Below the pieces are notes generated by a model. It was not told the origin of the DNA. It saw only the letters and a program-made list of their open reading frames with translations, and ran no database searches. The translations under genes and the position numbers were made by a program. Positions 6,867 through 15,247 of a stretch of 30,661 nt of DNA are shown here, in pieces (the stretch's first letter is position 1; the number at the start of each line of letters is the position of its first letter). Origin of the DNA: Candidatus Magasanikiibacteriota bacterium (GTDB taxonomy: Bacteria > Patescibacteriota > Patescibacteriia > Magasanikbacterales > UBA922); contig JAHFIE010000001.1 in assembly GCA_023246565.1 (NCBI GenBank), forward strand, positions 1 to 30,661. Direction: 5' to 3'.

Positions 6867-7862
6867 ATGAAAAGTCTCAATCAATTTGTTCGAGAATTTC
6901 TTGAACACTTAGAAATTGAAAAAAATAGAAGCCTGCAAACCATCCGTAATTATGAATTTTACCTTGGTCGCTTTGTTGAATGGTTTGGAGATAAAAATCC
7001 GAGTTCAATCAGCGCGGATAAAGTCCGAGAATACCGTTTGTGGCTCAATCGTCTCATTGATGTTCATGGTGATCCTCTGAAAAAAAATACTCAGAATTAT
7101 CATCTCATTGCACTGCGATCATTTTTAAAATATTTAGGTAAACGTGATATTGAAACCTTGTCAGCGGAAAAAATTGAACTCATGAAAATGCCAGATCGAG
7201 AAGTATCGTTTCTTGAAGGCACGGATTTGAGTAGAATTCTGGAAGCCCCCCTACAAATACAGACCCATACAAAAGAATCAGACAACAATCAACTACTCAA
7301 CAATGAAACAAAAATAAAATATCGTGATAAAGCAATCTTAGAAATGTTATTTTCCACAGGCCTCCGCGTATCCGAACTTATTAATTTAAGACGTGATTTA
7401 GTGAATCTTAAAAAAGAAGAATTCACGGTCATGGGGAAAGGGCGCAAATCACGTATTGTATTTGTGTCTGACCAAGCCAGGTATTGGCTCAAAAAATATC
7501 TGGACACACGGGGTGATCTTAATCCATTTCTTTTTATTTCATACGACAAACGCACGAGTAAAAATACTACGGCAAAAAAAGGAACATTGGAGATTGATGA
7601 ACAACCACTAACGCCGCGTTCAATTCAAAGAATTGTGCAAAAATACGCCAAGGTCGCGGGTATTACCAAATCAGTCACGCCACACACGCTCAGACATTCT
7701 TATGCCACTGACCTTTTGCAAGGTGGGGCAGATATTCGTAGTGTGCAAGCAATGCTTGGCCATTCTTCCATCACCACCACACAAATTTATACGCACATTA
7801 CGGACAAAGAATTACGCACGATTCATAAAAAATTTCATGGAAAAAAACGTGGCACTGATTGA
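6867..7862 (+). CDS. XerC/XerD-type tyrosine recombinase
   Basis: A 331-residue site-specific recombinase. The N-terminal SAM-like core-binding domain (residues 1-100, LQTIRNYEFYLGRFVEWF) is followed by the catalytic domain with the complete active set: R167 (TGLRVSEL), K191 (GKGRKSR), H273-x-x-R276 (HTLRHSYAT), H299 (LGHSS) and the nucleophile Y308 (QIYTH). Length and motifs are those of chromosome-dimer-resolving Xer proteins; many Patescibacteria have one. An insert of about 20 residues near 135-155 is polar. A phage or integron integrase is less likely given its housekeeping neighbours. The start is chosen from the promoter position. There is no Shine-Dalgarno sequence. Confidence 0.9.
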   Translation: MKSLNQFVREFLEHLEIEKNRSLQTIRNYEFYLGRFVEWFGDKNPSSISADKVREYRLWLNRLIDVHGDPLKKNTQNYHLIALRSFLKYLGKRDIETLSAEKIELMKMPDREVSFLEGTDLSRILEAPLQIQTHTKESDNNQLLNNETKIKYRDKAILEMLFSTGLRVSELINLRRDLVNLKKEEFTVMGKGRKSRIVFVSDQARYWLKKYLDTRGDLNPFLFISYDKRTSKNTTAKKGTLEIDEQPLTPRSIQRIVQKYAKVAGITKSVTPHTLRHSYATDLLQGGADIRSVQAMLGHSSITTTQIYTHITDKELRTIHKKFHGKKRGTD

Positions 7863-7886
7863 CAAAAAGTATTATTCAAGTACAAT
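7859..7886 (+). promoter_or_regulatory. Promoter of the tRNA-Arg unit
   Basis: TTGACA (7859-7864) overlaps the stop codon of the recombinase gene. A 16-nt spacer and TACAAT (7881-7886) follow. Transcription would start about 35 nt before the tRNA and probably continues into the SPFH gene. Confidence 0.65.
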
Positions 7887-7928
7887 AAAAATTCAAAATT
7901 AGAATCTTTTATAGTTAACAATATCCAT

Positions 7929-8003
7929 GTCCCTGTAGTTCAATGGATAGAACGAGAGCCTTCTAAGCTTTAGATCGTGGTTCGATTCCACGCGGGGACA
8001 CCA
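7929..8003 (+). tRNA. tRNA-Arg(TCT)
   Basis: Full cloverleaf: acceptor GTCCCTG with CGGGGAC (one G-U), D stem GTTC/GAAC, anticodon stem AGAGC/GCTTT around loop CTTCTAA (anticodon TCT, reading AGA), T arm CGTGG-TTCGATT-CCACG. Discriminator A at 8000 and an encoded CCA at 8001-8003. Confidence 0.93.
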
Positions 8004-8032
8004 GATGAAATTTACTCTTAAACTACTGTCAT

Positions 8033-8767
8033 ATGCCTACACTGATTGCTGTCATCGTCATCATCATTCTCGCCAGTATCCGTCAGGTGAATCAGTATCA
8101 ACGCGGGGTAAAATTTCAACTCGGAAAATTTATTACTGTTGTTGAACCCGGTTGGCGATTGATTTTTCCTATTTTTCAGAGTATGACCAAAGTGGACATG
8201 CGAGTAAAAGCTGTTGATGTTCCCTACCAAGAAGCCATTACGCGTGACAATGTTTCAGCAAAAATCAATGCAGTAATTTATTACCAAGTCAGTGAGGCGA
8301 GCAAAGCAATTCTAGAAGTGGAAAATTTTTGGTCCGCAGTGAATCAAATGGCGCAAACTACGATGCGCAATGTTATTGGCGAACTTGAACTTGATGAACT
8401 TTTGGCCAACCGCGAACAAGCTGCAAAACGAATCAAAGAAATTGTTGATGTTACCACAGAAACATGGGGAATAAAAGTGTTGAGTGTTGAACTCAAAGAT
8501 ATTGTTTTACCCGATGACATGCAGAGAGTCATTGCTCGACAAGCCGAAGCTGAACGTCAAAAACGAGCAGTAATTATTGAATCAAGTGGTGAAGTAATCG
8601 CGGCTGAAAATCTAGCAAAAGCAGCCAGTATTTTATCTTCTGCACCGGGAGCCCTTCATCTTCGTACATTAAACAGTATTAATGATATTAGTTCTGACCA
8701 ATCAAATACTATTGTTTTCGCGGTTCCTTTGGAAATATTGCGCGCGTTTGAGCGGAAGGAATCATAA
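8033..8767 (+). CDS. SPFH/Band 7 (stomatin-like) membrane protein
   Basis: A 244-residue protein with an N-terminal anchor (residues 3-15) followed by the Band 7 domain: NQYQRGVKFQLGKF, PGWRLIFP, MRVKAVDVPYQEAITRDNVSAKINAVIYYQV, and the helical part with IVLPDDMQRVIARQAEAERQKRA. These are strong stomatin/prohibitin signatures. Such proteins oligomerise at membranes and scaffold microdomains. No NfeD partner is seen here. It begins 29 nt after the tRNA-Arg CCA with no Shine-Dalgarno sequence, so it is probably co-transcribed with the tRNA. An intrinsic terminator follows at 8788-8814. Confidence 0.9.
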   Translation: MPTLIAVIVIIILASIRQVNQYQRGVKFQLGKFITVVEPGWRLIFPIFQSMTKVDMRVKAVDVPYQEAITRDNVSAKINAVIYYQVSEASKAILEVENFWSAVNQMAQTTMRNVIGELELDELLANREQAAKRIKEIVDVTTETWGIKVLSVELKDIVLPDDMQRVIARQAEAERQKRAVIIESSGEVIAAENLAKAASILSSAPGALHLRTLNSINDISSDQSNTIVFAVPLEILRAFERKES

Positions 8768-8787
8768 ATATTCAAAACACTAATTAT

Positions 8788-8814
8788 AAAGCCGTCCTGA
8801 TGAGGGGCGGTTTT
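8788..8814 (+). terminator. Intrinsic terminator after the SPFH gene
   Basis: AAAGCCGTCC (8788-8797) pairs with GGGCGGTTTT (8805-8814), about 10 bp with one or two G-U pairs and a 7-nt loop, ending in T residues. The next promoter (TTGACA at 8816) begins 2 nt later. Confidence 0.75.
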
Positions 8815-8815
8815 A

Positions 8816-8845
8816 TTGACATATCTGATCATAAATTGCTACTGT
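8816..8845 (+). promoter_or_regulatory. Promoter of the GC-rich transporter gene
   Basis: TTGACA (8816-8821), 18-nt spacer, TACTGT (8840-8845) preceded by TGC, an extended -10. A 6-bp hairpin (TCAGCA/TGCTGA) follows in the leader just before the GGAGGG ribosome site (8873-8878). Confidence 0.65.
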
Positions 8846-8884
8846 AGACCAAATTCAGCACAGGCTGCTGACGGAGGGATAGCA

Positions 8885-10314
8885 ATGGATTACTCGCACA
8901 CGCCGGCATTTCGCTGGCGTCGGATGTGGAATTGGCTCCCCATGGGGATCGCGTATGCGCTCCTGTACATGGGGCGATACAACCTCAACGTCGCCCAGAG
9001 CGCGCTCGGCGACAAGCTCATGACCAAGGCTCAGTTCGGCACGATCTTCGCGGTCGGAGCCTGGGTCTACGCGCTGTCGTTCCTCGTGAACGGCCCGCTC
9101 ACTGACAAGGTTGGTGGACGTCGAACCATGTTGATCGGTGTCATGGGCGCGCTCATCGTGAATTTCGCGATGGGACTCGTCCTGTACGGCAACACCCGAC
9201 TCGGCTGGGACATGCCGATCATCTCGACCTTCACCGTCCTCTTTGCTCTCAACATGTACTTCCAGAGCTTCGGCGCAGTTTCGATTGTGACCGTGAAGGC
9301 GCCCTGGTTCCATGTGCGTGAGCGGGGCACGTTCTCCACCATCTCGGCATCCTCATCTCCGCAGGCATTTTCTTTGCCTTTGACTGGGGATTCGCCATCG
9401 TGAACGCGAGTCGCGCGACTCCGAAGGAAGACCTTGGCTTCTGGGCAGCGGTCTTCAAGTCGGTGTTCGGACTCGGCGCGAGCGGAGACGACGAGAACTG
9501 GGCCATCTTCTTCATCCCTGCCATCCTTCTCTCTGTCTTCTGGATCTTGATGTTCGCCTGGCTGCGCAACACCCCGGCTGAAGCTGGCTTCAAGAACTTC
9601 AAGACTGGTGAGGCCATGCTCTCGGCGAGTGGTGAGCGTGAACCGATCAAGACCGTGTTCTGGAAGATCCTCACGCATCCGGTCCTGCAGGTGGTCTGCA
9701 TCGTGGAGTTCGCGAGCGGCTTCCTTCGGAATGGGATCATGCAGTGGTACCCCAAGTTCGCGAAAGAGGTTGGGTTCTCCAAGGACTTCTGGATCAGCGA
9801 CAACTGGGGTCTTGCTCTGTTCATCTGCGGTGTTGCCGGCTCCTTTGCCACGGGCTGGATCTCGGATCGGTTCTTCCGATCTCGGCGGGCTCCCATGGCT
9901 GTCATCCTCTACATCTTCATGTTCGTTGCGCTCGTGTTCATGGGCGGTACTCTGACCGGGAACTTGTGGCTCGCGGGTAGCGCCGTCCTCATCGTTTCCT
10001 TCAGCGTCATTGGTGTGCACGGAATCTTCTCCGGCACTGCGACCGCTGACTTCGCAGGGACGAAGAACACGGGCGCGACCGTCGGGATCGTCGACGGCCT
10101 GGTCTACCTTGGAACCGGGCTCCAGTCGGTTCTCATCGGCTGGTACGCTCCCACTGGCCCTGCGGCCAAGGATCCGTCGAACTGGATGGGGTGGCCTATG
10201 CTCCTGATTCCGTTCGCGCTCATGGGTTGTTTCTTTGCGAACCGGATCTGGAACGCCAACCCCATTCCGGCCACGGTTGATGAACCCTACCAGAAGTACG
10301 ACCTCCGACGCTAG
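8885..10314 (+). pseudogene. OPA-family (glycerol-3-phosphate transporter-like) MFS gene, frameshifted
   Basis: Two adjoining frames encode one twelve-helix transporter of about 477 residues. The first (8885-9403) holds WNWLPMGIAYALLYMGRYNL and the MFS loop motif GPLTDKVGGRRTM. The second picks up near 9344 with GILISAGIFFAFDWGFAIV and runs to 10314, including SDRFFRSRRAP in the middle loop. The break is at about 9341-9345 (ACC ATC TCG GC): restoring one T gives ACC ATC TTC GGC and joins the frames. OPA carriers exchange organic phosphates for inorganic phosphate; the substrate is unknown. The start ATG has GGAGGG 6 nt upstream. GC-rich codons mark it as foreign to its neighbours. Whether this is real decay or a sequencing error is open. 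Confidence 0.7.
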
Positions 10315-10331
10315 ACCATTGTTCTTTTCTC

Positions 10332-10353
10332 GTGCAGGACACATCAACTGCAC
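10332..10353 (+). terminator. Possible hairpin after the transporter gene
   Basis: GTGCAG (10332-10337) pairs with CTGCAC (10348-10353) around a 10-nt loop, 17 nt after the stop. There is no T-run, so terminator function is uncertain. Confidence 0.35.
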
Positions 10354-10407
10354 CTTCGGACCATTTATTTCTTCAATTGAAGGAAAAAATAGACGGAGCA
10401 CATTTGA

Positions 10408-10436
10408 TTGACACAAGGCCTTTTTTTCTTTATACT
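10408..10436 (+). promoter_or_regulatory. Promoter of tRNA-His
   Basis: TTGACA (10408-10413), 17-nt spacer containing a T-run, TATACT (10431-10436). The expected start is about 20 nt before the tRNA. Confidence 0.75.
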
Positions 10437-10462
10437 TTCACCGCGATCAAGACCCCCAGAGG

Positions 10463-10535
10463 GGTGGCCTTAGTGAAATGGTTATCACGCGAGTTTGTGG
10501 CACTCGCAGTACGGGTTCAATTCCCGTAGGCCACC
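10463..10535 (+). tRNA. tRNA-His(GTG)
   Basis: Acceptor GTGGCCT (10464-10470) with AGGCCAC, preceded by an encoded G-1 that pairs with discriminator C73, the histidine identity pair. D stem GTG/CAC, anticodon stem CGAGT/ACTCG with loop TTGTGGC (anticodon GTG), T arm ACGGG-TTCAATT-CCCGT. CCA is not encoded. Confidence 0.93.
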
Positions 10536-10560
10536 CCTTTGCTGGGGTCTTTTCGTTTTT
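10536..10560 (+). terminator. Trailer of tRNA-His that pairs with its leader
   Basis: The leader GACCCCCAG (10451-10459) is complementary, with one bulge, to CTGGGGTC (10542-10549) in the trailer. CTTTTCGTTTTT follows. The whole precursor can therefore close into an extended stem that ends in a T-rich tail, which could act as a terminator. Confidence 0.45.
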
Positions 10561-10567
10561 AATACAT

Positions 10568-11671
10568 ATGCCCAATGTTCTTATTTTAACCGCAGCCATG
10601 GGCGGTGGACATAATGCCGCGGCGCGCGCGCTGGCCGAGGCAAGTTCGCACTACAAAGATCTTTCGGTTCTGGTCTTGAATGTAAATGATGCGGCAGGTA
10701 AAACCGGTAAAAAACTTCTGGTTTCTTCATATCATGTCTTGGCCGGAAAATTACCACGAGTGTGGAAATTTTTATATAAAAATACCAACAATGCTCTGGC
10801 GCAGAATATTTTTGCCAATATCAGTGCCGTTCTCTCCGGGATATCCGCAAAACAAATTATAGAACAAGCAAAAAAATTTAAGCCTGACTATATTTTGGGA
10901 ACTCATTTTTTTGCTCCTTACTTTTTGAGCAAAACTCCACTCGCAAAAATACCCTGGGGTATGGTGGTAACTGATTATGCTTGGCATGAAATGTGGTACC
11001 ACCCTATGATTCATAATCATTTTGTTGCCAACAAAATGATTAAAAATAAAAGCAAAACTTTTCAAAGAAACTCAGCTCATTTCTCTATCACTGGTATCCC
11101 CGTGAATCCGGAATTTTATATAACAAAAAATCCTGAGACACTGCGAGAAAAATATTCTATTCCACTCGATCAACCATGTATCCTTCTCCTATCTGGTGGT
11201 GATGGTTTCACTCATGTTGCTGATAGTATTCCTTATTTTAAAAAAATCAAAAAACCCATCACGATTATTGCTATTGCGGGAAAAAATGTAGGATTAGAAC
11301 AAAAATTTGAAAAACAACCATGGCCCAAAGACAGTATTCATCAAGTAGTCGGCTGGACCAATACCATGGATGAATACATGCGTATGGCTGATATTATTGT
11401 GAGTAAACCTGGTGGATTAACAGTAAGTGAATGCCAGGCACTTGGCAAATATATGATCATGGTTTCTCCGATCCCTGGCCAGGAAGAAGCGAATGCTCAG
11501 TACGTCGAGTCCCATGATTTTGGTAAAATAGCACAAGATAATAACGAAGTTATTGATTTGATTAATCAATTTTTAGAAAATCCAAAAAAGTTAATGACCA
11601 AAAAAAATCTGCCAGCAACGGATGCTATCTGGCAGACCATTATCAAAGAATTACAACAAAAATCTAGTTAG
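10568..11671 (+). CDS. MGDG synthase/UgtP-like glycosyltransferase (GT28)
   Basis: A 367-residue GT-B enzyme. The N-terminal domain starts with LILTAAMGGGHNAAARAL (G12-G14, H15), the signature of monogalactosyl- and glucosyl-diacylglycerol synthases. The C-terminal nucleotide-sugar domain has LLLSGGDGFTHV, VVGWTNTMDEYM, DIIVSKPGGLTVSEC and SPIPGQEEANAQYV, matching the GT28 donor site. It is expected to add sugars from UDP-glucose or UDP-galactose to membrane diacylglycerol on the cytoplasmic face; galU at 22073 could supply UDP-glucose. The start is the ATG after tRNA-His; no Shine-Dalgarno sequence is visible. The 3' end overlaps the converging pilin gene by 8 nt. Confidence 0.8.
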   Translation: MPNVLILTAAMGGGHNAAARALAEASSHYKDLSVLVLNVNDAAGKTGKKLLVSSYHVLAGKLPRVWKFLYKNTNNALAQNIFANISAVLSGISAKQIIEQAKKFKPDYILGTHFFAPYFLSKTPLAKIPWGMVVTDYAWHEMWYHPMIHNHFVANKMIKNKSKTFQRNSAHFSITGIPVNPEFYITKNPETLREKYSIPLDQPCILLLSGGDGFTHVADSIPYFKKIKKPITIIAIAGKNVGLEQKFEKQPWPKDSIHQVVGWTNTMDEYMRMADIIVSKPGGLTVSECQALGKYMIMVSPIPGQEEANAQYVESHDFGKIAQDNNEVIDLINQFLENPKKLMTKKNLPATDAIWQTIIKELQQKSS

Positions 11672-12134
11672 GTATGGCTGTATTCTGTTGCAGTGGATCT
11701 TTGTTATAAAAATCACTATCTGGTTTAACATAAAAATCAGCTTTTTCTTGATAGGGATCTTCTTGAGATTTTCCCCACATAACTGTAAAAAACTTGGCAA
11801 TGCCATAAGAACTCAAAACCACCATAATACCAATCGCGCCTGTGGTAATAATGCTTTTTGCTCGAGTGATTTTGTCACTGTCTCCGGCTGAAGTGAAAAT
11901 AAGATAACCACCAAAAAAAGTCCAGGCAGTAAACATAGTACCGACGACCGTAAGGAATACTTTAATAATTTGAGCTGTCAAAAGACGTGGATCAACTTCT
12001 TTGAGATTCGCACCCTTTTCTCCGGCCAAGGCTTGATTCTGTTTTTGAATATCAGCCAAAAGATCTTGGGCAAAAACCGGTTGGTATCCAAGAAAAAAAA
12101 TAAATGAGCATGTAAGGAGTAAAACAAATTTCAT
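11664..12134 (-). CDS. T4SS-pilin-like protein, Pil13 (end of the array)
   Basis: A 156-residue protein with signal peptide (cleavage after VFAQ, about residue 23). The pre-helix motif DPRLLTAQII is followed by two membrane helices joined by a short basic loop (SAGDSDKITRAKSII), then a polar tail of about 40 residues. This is the VirB2/TrbC-like pilin layout shared by all thirteen genes here (numbered in transcription order). The loop has FTSAGDSDK where most paralogues have a W-M-T-A version. It is the last gene of the cluster, 20 nt after Pil12, and overlaps the converging glycosyltransferase gene by 8 nt. Confidence 0.7.
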   Translation of the reverse strand: MKFVLLLTCSFIFFLGYQPVFAQDLLADIQKQNQALAGEKGANLKEVDPRLLTAQIIKVFLTVVGTMFTAWTFFGGYLIFTSAGDSDKITRAKSIITTGAIGIMVVLSSYGIAKFFTVMWGKSQEDPYQEKADFYVKPDSDFYNKDPLQQNTAIPN

Positions 12135-12154
12135 AATTTCAACAAATTCAAATA

Positions 12155-12586
12155 TTACTGTTCACTCGAAAATCCTGTTTGTGGTGAAGCTTTTTTTATT
12201 GATTCATTCACTCGATTACCTACAAACGTAGTAATGCTGTAGGCCATGAGAATAATCACCAATCCAACCGCGGCTTTTTCAATTGTTTCCTTGGCCTGAT
12301 CAATTTTACTTGAATCACCATCAGATTTGATCAGTCGAAAACCACCGGTAATAATGAGGGCAACAAATAATGTTCCCAAAAGTTTGAGAATAAAACCAAT
12401 AATTTCCGCAGCCAAAACTCTTGGGTCAGTTGGATTCGCCGCAGAACTGGTTGTGGTTAAACCAGCACCAACTCCTCCGGCTTGAAGCTGACTATCATAA
12501 ATACCCGTAGTAATTTGAGCTTGTGTTACTATTGGCATCACAAGACCGCTCAATACTATTAATGTGGCTATTATATTCATTTTCAT
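12155..12586 (-). CDS. T4SS-pilin-like protein, Pil12
   Basis: A 143-residue protein: signal peptide (to about TQAQ, residue 24), a short Gly/Thr-rich N-terminus, the motif DPRVLAAEIIGFIL, then two helices with the loop IKSDGDSSKIDQAKETIEKA. It ends soon after helix 2, so it is one of the minimal pilins of the set. The loop here has lost the W-M-T-A motif in favour of RLIKSDGD. It lies 20 nt from each neighbour, with no Shine-Dalgarno sequence. Confidence 0.7.
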   Translation of the reverse strand: MKMNIIATLIVLSGLVMPIVTQAQITTGIYDSQLQAGGVGAGLTTTSSAANPTDPRVLAAEIIGFILKLLGTLFVALIITGGFRLIKSDGDSSKIDQAKETIEKAAVGLVIILMAYSITTFVGNRVNESIKKASPQTGFSSEQ

Positions 12587-12606
12587 AATAAAATTAATTG
12601 CCTACT

Positions 12607-13077
12607 CTAGGGGATTTGACCACCAACATCAGCCCCAGCTCCTCCCGCCCCAATTCCACCAGCTCCAGCACCAACTCCACTTGCTGCGGGTGGTGTAACT
12701 GCCTTAGCAGCAATATTTTTCATGACAAAACTGGTTATTCCATACGAAGCCAAAGCAATAATTAAACCAACAATACTCGTCTCAATAATTGATTTTGCTT
12801 TTTCAACATTTCCTTCATCACCACGCGCAGTCATCCAAAGATACCCTGCATAAAAAATAAGAGCAGTAAAAACTATACCTGTCACGGACAAAACTGCTTT
12901 TATAATAGTACCAATATTTTGAGCAAACGTTGTTTCGGTCGTATTTGCCGCATCATAACCAGCTTTACCTGCAGCGTCTTTGGCTAAACCAAGACCAAGG
13001 TCAATAGCCATGGTTGATTGGGTTGTAGCAATCAATATCGTGGTTATAAATACAAAACTAAAAAATATTTTTTTCAT
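12607..13077 (-). CDS. T4SS-pilin-like protein, Pil11, with Gly/Ala tail
   Basis: A 156-residue protein with signal peptide (to about STMA), the hairpin module (FYAGYLWMTARGDEGNVEKA loop) and a low-complexity Gly/Ala-rich C-terminus of about 25 residues (GAGAGGIGAGGAGADVGG). The tail follows the second helix and would be a flexible linker or tip. Its hairpin loop is nearly identical to that of Pil10, so these two are close relatives. Confidence 0.7.
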   Translation of the reverse strand: MKKIFFSFVFITTILIATTQSTMAIDLGLGLAKDAAGKAGYDAANTTETTFAQNIGTIIKAVLSVTGIVFTALIFYAGYLWMTARGDEGNVEKAKSIIETSIVGLIIALASYGITSFVMKNIAAKAVTPPAASGVGAGAGGIGAGGAGADVGGQIP

Positions 13078-13085
13078 AGCAAACC

Positions 13086-13460
13086 TTATGGACCACTCGA
13101 AAAACGAGTAGTCACAAACACGGTAATCGCGTACGCACTTACCGTGACAAATAAACCAATGATCGCTGCTTCAATAATATCTCGAGCTTTTTCTACCTTA
13201 CCCTCGTCACCACGGGCTGTCATCCACATAATGCCAGCATATACCATTAAAATCAAAAAAATCAAACCAATAATACTTAAAATTGCTTTAATCGTTGTCC
13301 CCACTAGGTCTTGCGCATTTGACTGGCCCGATACACCAGCTTTATTGGCAATAGAATTAAGCATTGCCTGATCTTTAATCCCTTGAGCAAAAACAAATGA
13401 TGGAACAGTGAGTATCATCAATACCAGACTTAAAAAAAATTTTTGTATGGTTTTTTTCAT
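13086..13460 (-). CDS. T4SS-pilin-like protein, Pil10 (minimal)
   Basis: A 124-residue protein starting at MKKTIQKFF, 4 nt after the Pil9 stop; an upstream in-frame start would overlap Pil9 and lacks a signal-peptide-like beginning. It has a signal peptide (to about VFAQ), a short Ala-rich segment, then the two-helix module with the loop MWMTARGDEGKVEKARDII. It has no Cys and no extra domain, making it a good candidate for the main fibre subunit. The gap to Pil11 is 8 nt. Confidence 0.72.
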   Translation of the reverse strand: MKKTIQKFFLSLVLMILTVPSFVFAQGIKDQAMLNSIANKAGVSGQSNAQDLVGTTIKAILSIIGLIFLILMVYAGIMWMTARGDEGKVEKARDIIEAAIIGLFVTVSAYAITVFVTTRFSSGP

Positions 13461-13464
13461 AGTA

Positions 13465-14349
13465 TTAAACTCCAGCCTGACCAGAACCAAAAGGGTTAGA
13501 ATCATTATTTTCTTGTGCCTTCAAACCATCATTACATTGATTTTGTGTACTAAAGAGCTGACCAGGACAAGGACTACCACTTCCTGATACGCAGTTACCC
13601 TCAGGGGTGAGGCACCAGCTTTCTTTTTCTTGTCCCGAACCTAAGTCTGACTTTGTCAGTACATTATTCAGACACTGCAAAGTACTACCAGAACTTGTCC
13701 AACAAGAAAGTATGTCCGAACAAGCTGCAGTGCCTACTCCGGGATACATATTCCATTTGCCGTCAGTACCCTTTTTTGAACCATAATCATCTCCCACCGT
13801 TTCTTTTGCTTTGGCTTCACAATCTTGCTCTGTACCAATCATCATGGTTTTTTGTGAGAAAAGATTACTTGTGGCTGGTGTGATACAGCAGACTAAGGTA
13901 CCTCCACCACCAATCACGTTTGGTGCGTCACCAGTTCCATCCAAACTTCCACCACCTGATTTATCCAAAATTATTTTTTGTACGACCAAATTCGTAATCG
14001 CGTATGAACCTACAACAATGACCAGTCCAATAACCGCGGCAATGATGGTTTCTCGCGCCTTGGTTACTTTGTCTTCTTCACCACGAGCCAACATCCAGGT
14101 AAATCCAGCATAAAACATAAGAATAAAAAAGACCAAGCCGATTGCTCCTAAAATTCCTTTGACTGCGGTGCCAGCAATGGTCGCTGTATCTGTTTTTTCA
14201 ATTCCTGTTGGAGCCACTACTGCATCAAGAGCACTGGATGCATCACCAAGAGTTTGTTTTGCTAGGGCAGTGAATGGTTGTAAAGAAAATACTAAACCAA
14301 AAAAAAGTAAACTGAACCAAATAACACGTTTTTTTTGACTTAATACCAT
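13465..14349 (-). CDS. T4SS-pilin-like protein, Pil9, with Cys-rich C-terminal domain
   Basis: A 294-residue protein: signal peptide (to about ALAK), hairpin module (TWMLARGEEDKVTKARETII loop) at about residues 60-130, then a Gly-rich linker (GGGSLDGTGDAPNVIGGG) and a 150-residue domain with about nine Cys (LVCCITP, TEQDCEA, TAACSDILSC, LQCLNN, SWCLTPEGNC). The outer domain follows the hairpin, the reverse of Pil1-3. Paired Cys suggest disulfides outside the cell. It could be a minor tip or adhesin pilin. A 173-nt gap with a 94-bp repeat element separates it from Pil8. Confidence 0.68.
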   Translation of the reverse strand: MVLSQKKRVIWFSLLFFGLVFSLQPFTALAKQTLGDASSALDAVVAPTGIEKTDTATIAGTAVKGILGAIGLVFFILMFYAGFTWMLARGEEDKVTKARETIIAAVIGLVIVVGSYAITNLVVQKIILDKSGGGSLDGTGDAPNVIGGGGTLVCCITPATSNLFSQKTMMIGTEQDCEAKAKETVGDDYGSKKGTDGKWNMYPGVGTAACSDILSCWTSSGSTLQCLNNVLTKSDLGSGQEKESWCLTPEGNCVSGSGSPCPGQLFSTQNQCNDGLKAQENNDSNPFGSGQAGV

Positions 14350-14393
14350 ATCCTGACCCGTAAAAAATTTGAGCGTTACTTATATGGTTACCT

Positions 14394-14487
14394 GTCATTC
14401 TGGCGAAAGCCAGAATCTAGTATTTATTTAATCCAATTCTGGATTCTGGCTGGAGTTTATCCCGATGAAAATCGGGACCAGAATGAC
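14394..14487 (+). repeat. 94-bp inverted-repeat (MITE/REP-like) element, copy A
   Basis: Ends are perfect 10-bp inverted repeats (GTCATTCTGG and CCAGAATGAC). Internal stems are CATTCTGGCGAAAGCCAGAA at the left and CCCGATGAAAATCGGGA at the right. Copy C at 18516-18609 has the same length and differs mainly in the centre; similarity continues about 30 nt to the left (AAATTTGAGC). A partial degenerate unit follows at about 14495-14520. There is no coding capacity and no clear target duplication. Confidence 0.75.
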
Positions 14488-14522
14488 ATTATCCAATACT
14501 GGATACTGACTCTGGTTTATCC

Positions 14523-15167
14523 TTATTTCTTCGAACAACAAACTTTTGGACCTGCTCCACACAAACCACTTATAAAACTATTCCCTTTAACATAAGTCCC
14601 TTTTCCAACAGTACTCACATAGGCATCTAACTCATCTTTTGTTCCTTGAGTTTCATCACATTCAGTTTTAACATAACAACCAAGAGCAGGGTATTCGTCT
14701 TCACAAGGTAATTTAGTTGGAGCCTGGGGTGCTGCTGGCGCTGGTTTTACCCCTCCACCCCCTGCACTACCAGTCCCAACACTCTTAAAGACAAAATTAG
14801 TTAGAGCATATGATCCGAGCACAATTACCAAACCAATCGCGGCCGCGATAATCGTATCAAGTGCTTTGTGAGCTTCGTCTTCATTCCCACGGGCCAACAT
14901 CCATCGTATACCAGCATAGAGCATGAGACCAAAAAACAAAACTGAGACAAGGGATAATCCTGTTCCAACCACATCACCAAGTACGGTCGTAATCGATTTT
15001 GAAGTTTGAATCCCTGCGGCTGTGGCTGTCTCCTCAAGGCCATAATCAGCCAAAGCTGGAGTTGCAAAAGTTACCAAAAAGGACATTATTATTCCAATAA
15101 AACCCAGAATCCAAAATTTTTTCAGAAAAAGAACATTTTTGAGAGCCAACGAAACAGGATAGTTCAT
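14523..15167 (-). CDS. T4SS-pilin-like protein, Pil8, with Cys-rich C-terminus
   Basis: A 214-residue protein with a signal peptide (to about PALA), a short spacer, the hairpin module with the loop RWMLARGNEDEAHKALDTII, a Gly/Pro/Ala linker and a C-terminal domain of about 70 residues with seven Cys (KLPCEDEYPALGCYVK, TECDET, GLCGAGPKVCCSKK). The architecture is the same as Pil9 with a different outer domain. It is followed by the 94-bp repeat element. Confidence 0.68.
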   Translation of the reverse strand: MNYPVSLALKNVLFLKKFWILGFIGIIMSFLVTFATPALADYGLEETATAAGIQTSKSITTVLGDVVGTGLSLVSVLFFGLMLYAGIRWMLARGNEDEAHKALDTIIAAAIGLVIVLGSYALTNFVFKSVGTGSAGGGGVKPAPAAPQAPTKLPCEDEYPALGCYVKTECDETQGTKDELDAYVSTVGKGTYVKGNSFISGLCGAGPKVCCSKK

Positions 15168-15247
15168 AAAAGAAGTCTACAGATTATTGAGACGCCCATA
15201 GTCCGATTGGACCAGGGGCGATATCCAGAATCCGTATGCAATGAAAC

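Noticed and set aside
3663..10353. Integron with GC-rich genes as cassettes and the tyrosine recombinase as integrase
   Set aside because: No repeated attC-like sites were found at island borders, the islands are scattered in both orientations between native genes, and the recombinase has standard XerC/D features without an evident integron-integrase insert.
9067..10416. Long open frame (449 codons) on the minus strand across the transporter
   Set aside because: It is the antisense shadow of a GC-rich gene. The translation is charged and low in hydrophobic content without motifs, whereas the plus strand gives clear MFS helices and motifs.
10478..10567. Upstream extension of the glycosyltransferase reading frame
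   Set aside because: It runs through the tRNA-His gene. The ATG at 10568 directly precedes the conserved LILTAAMGGGH start of the family.
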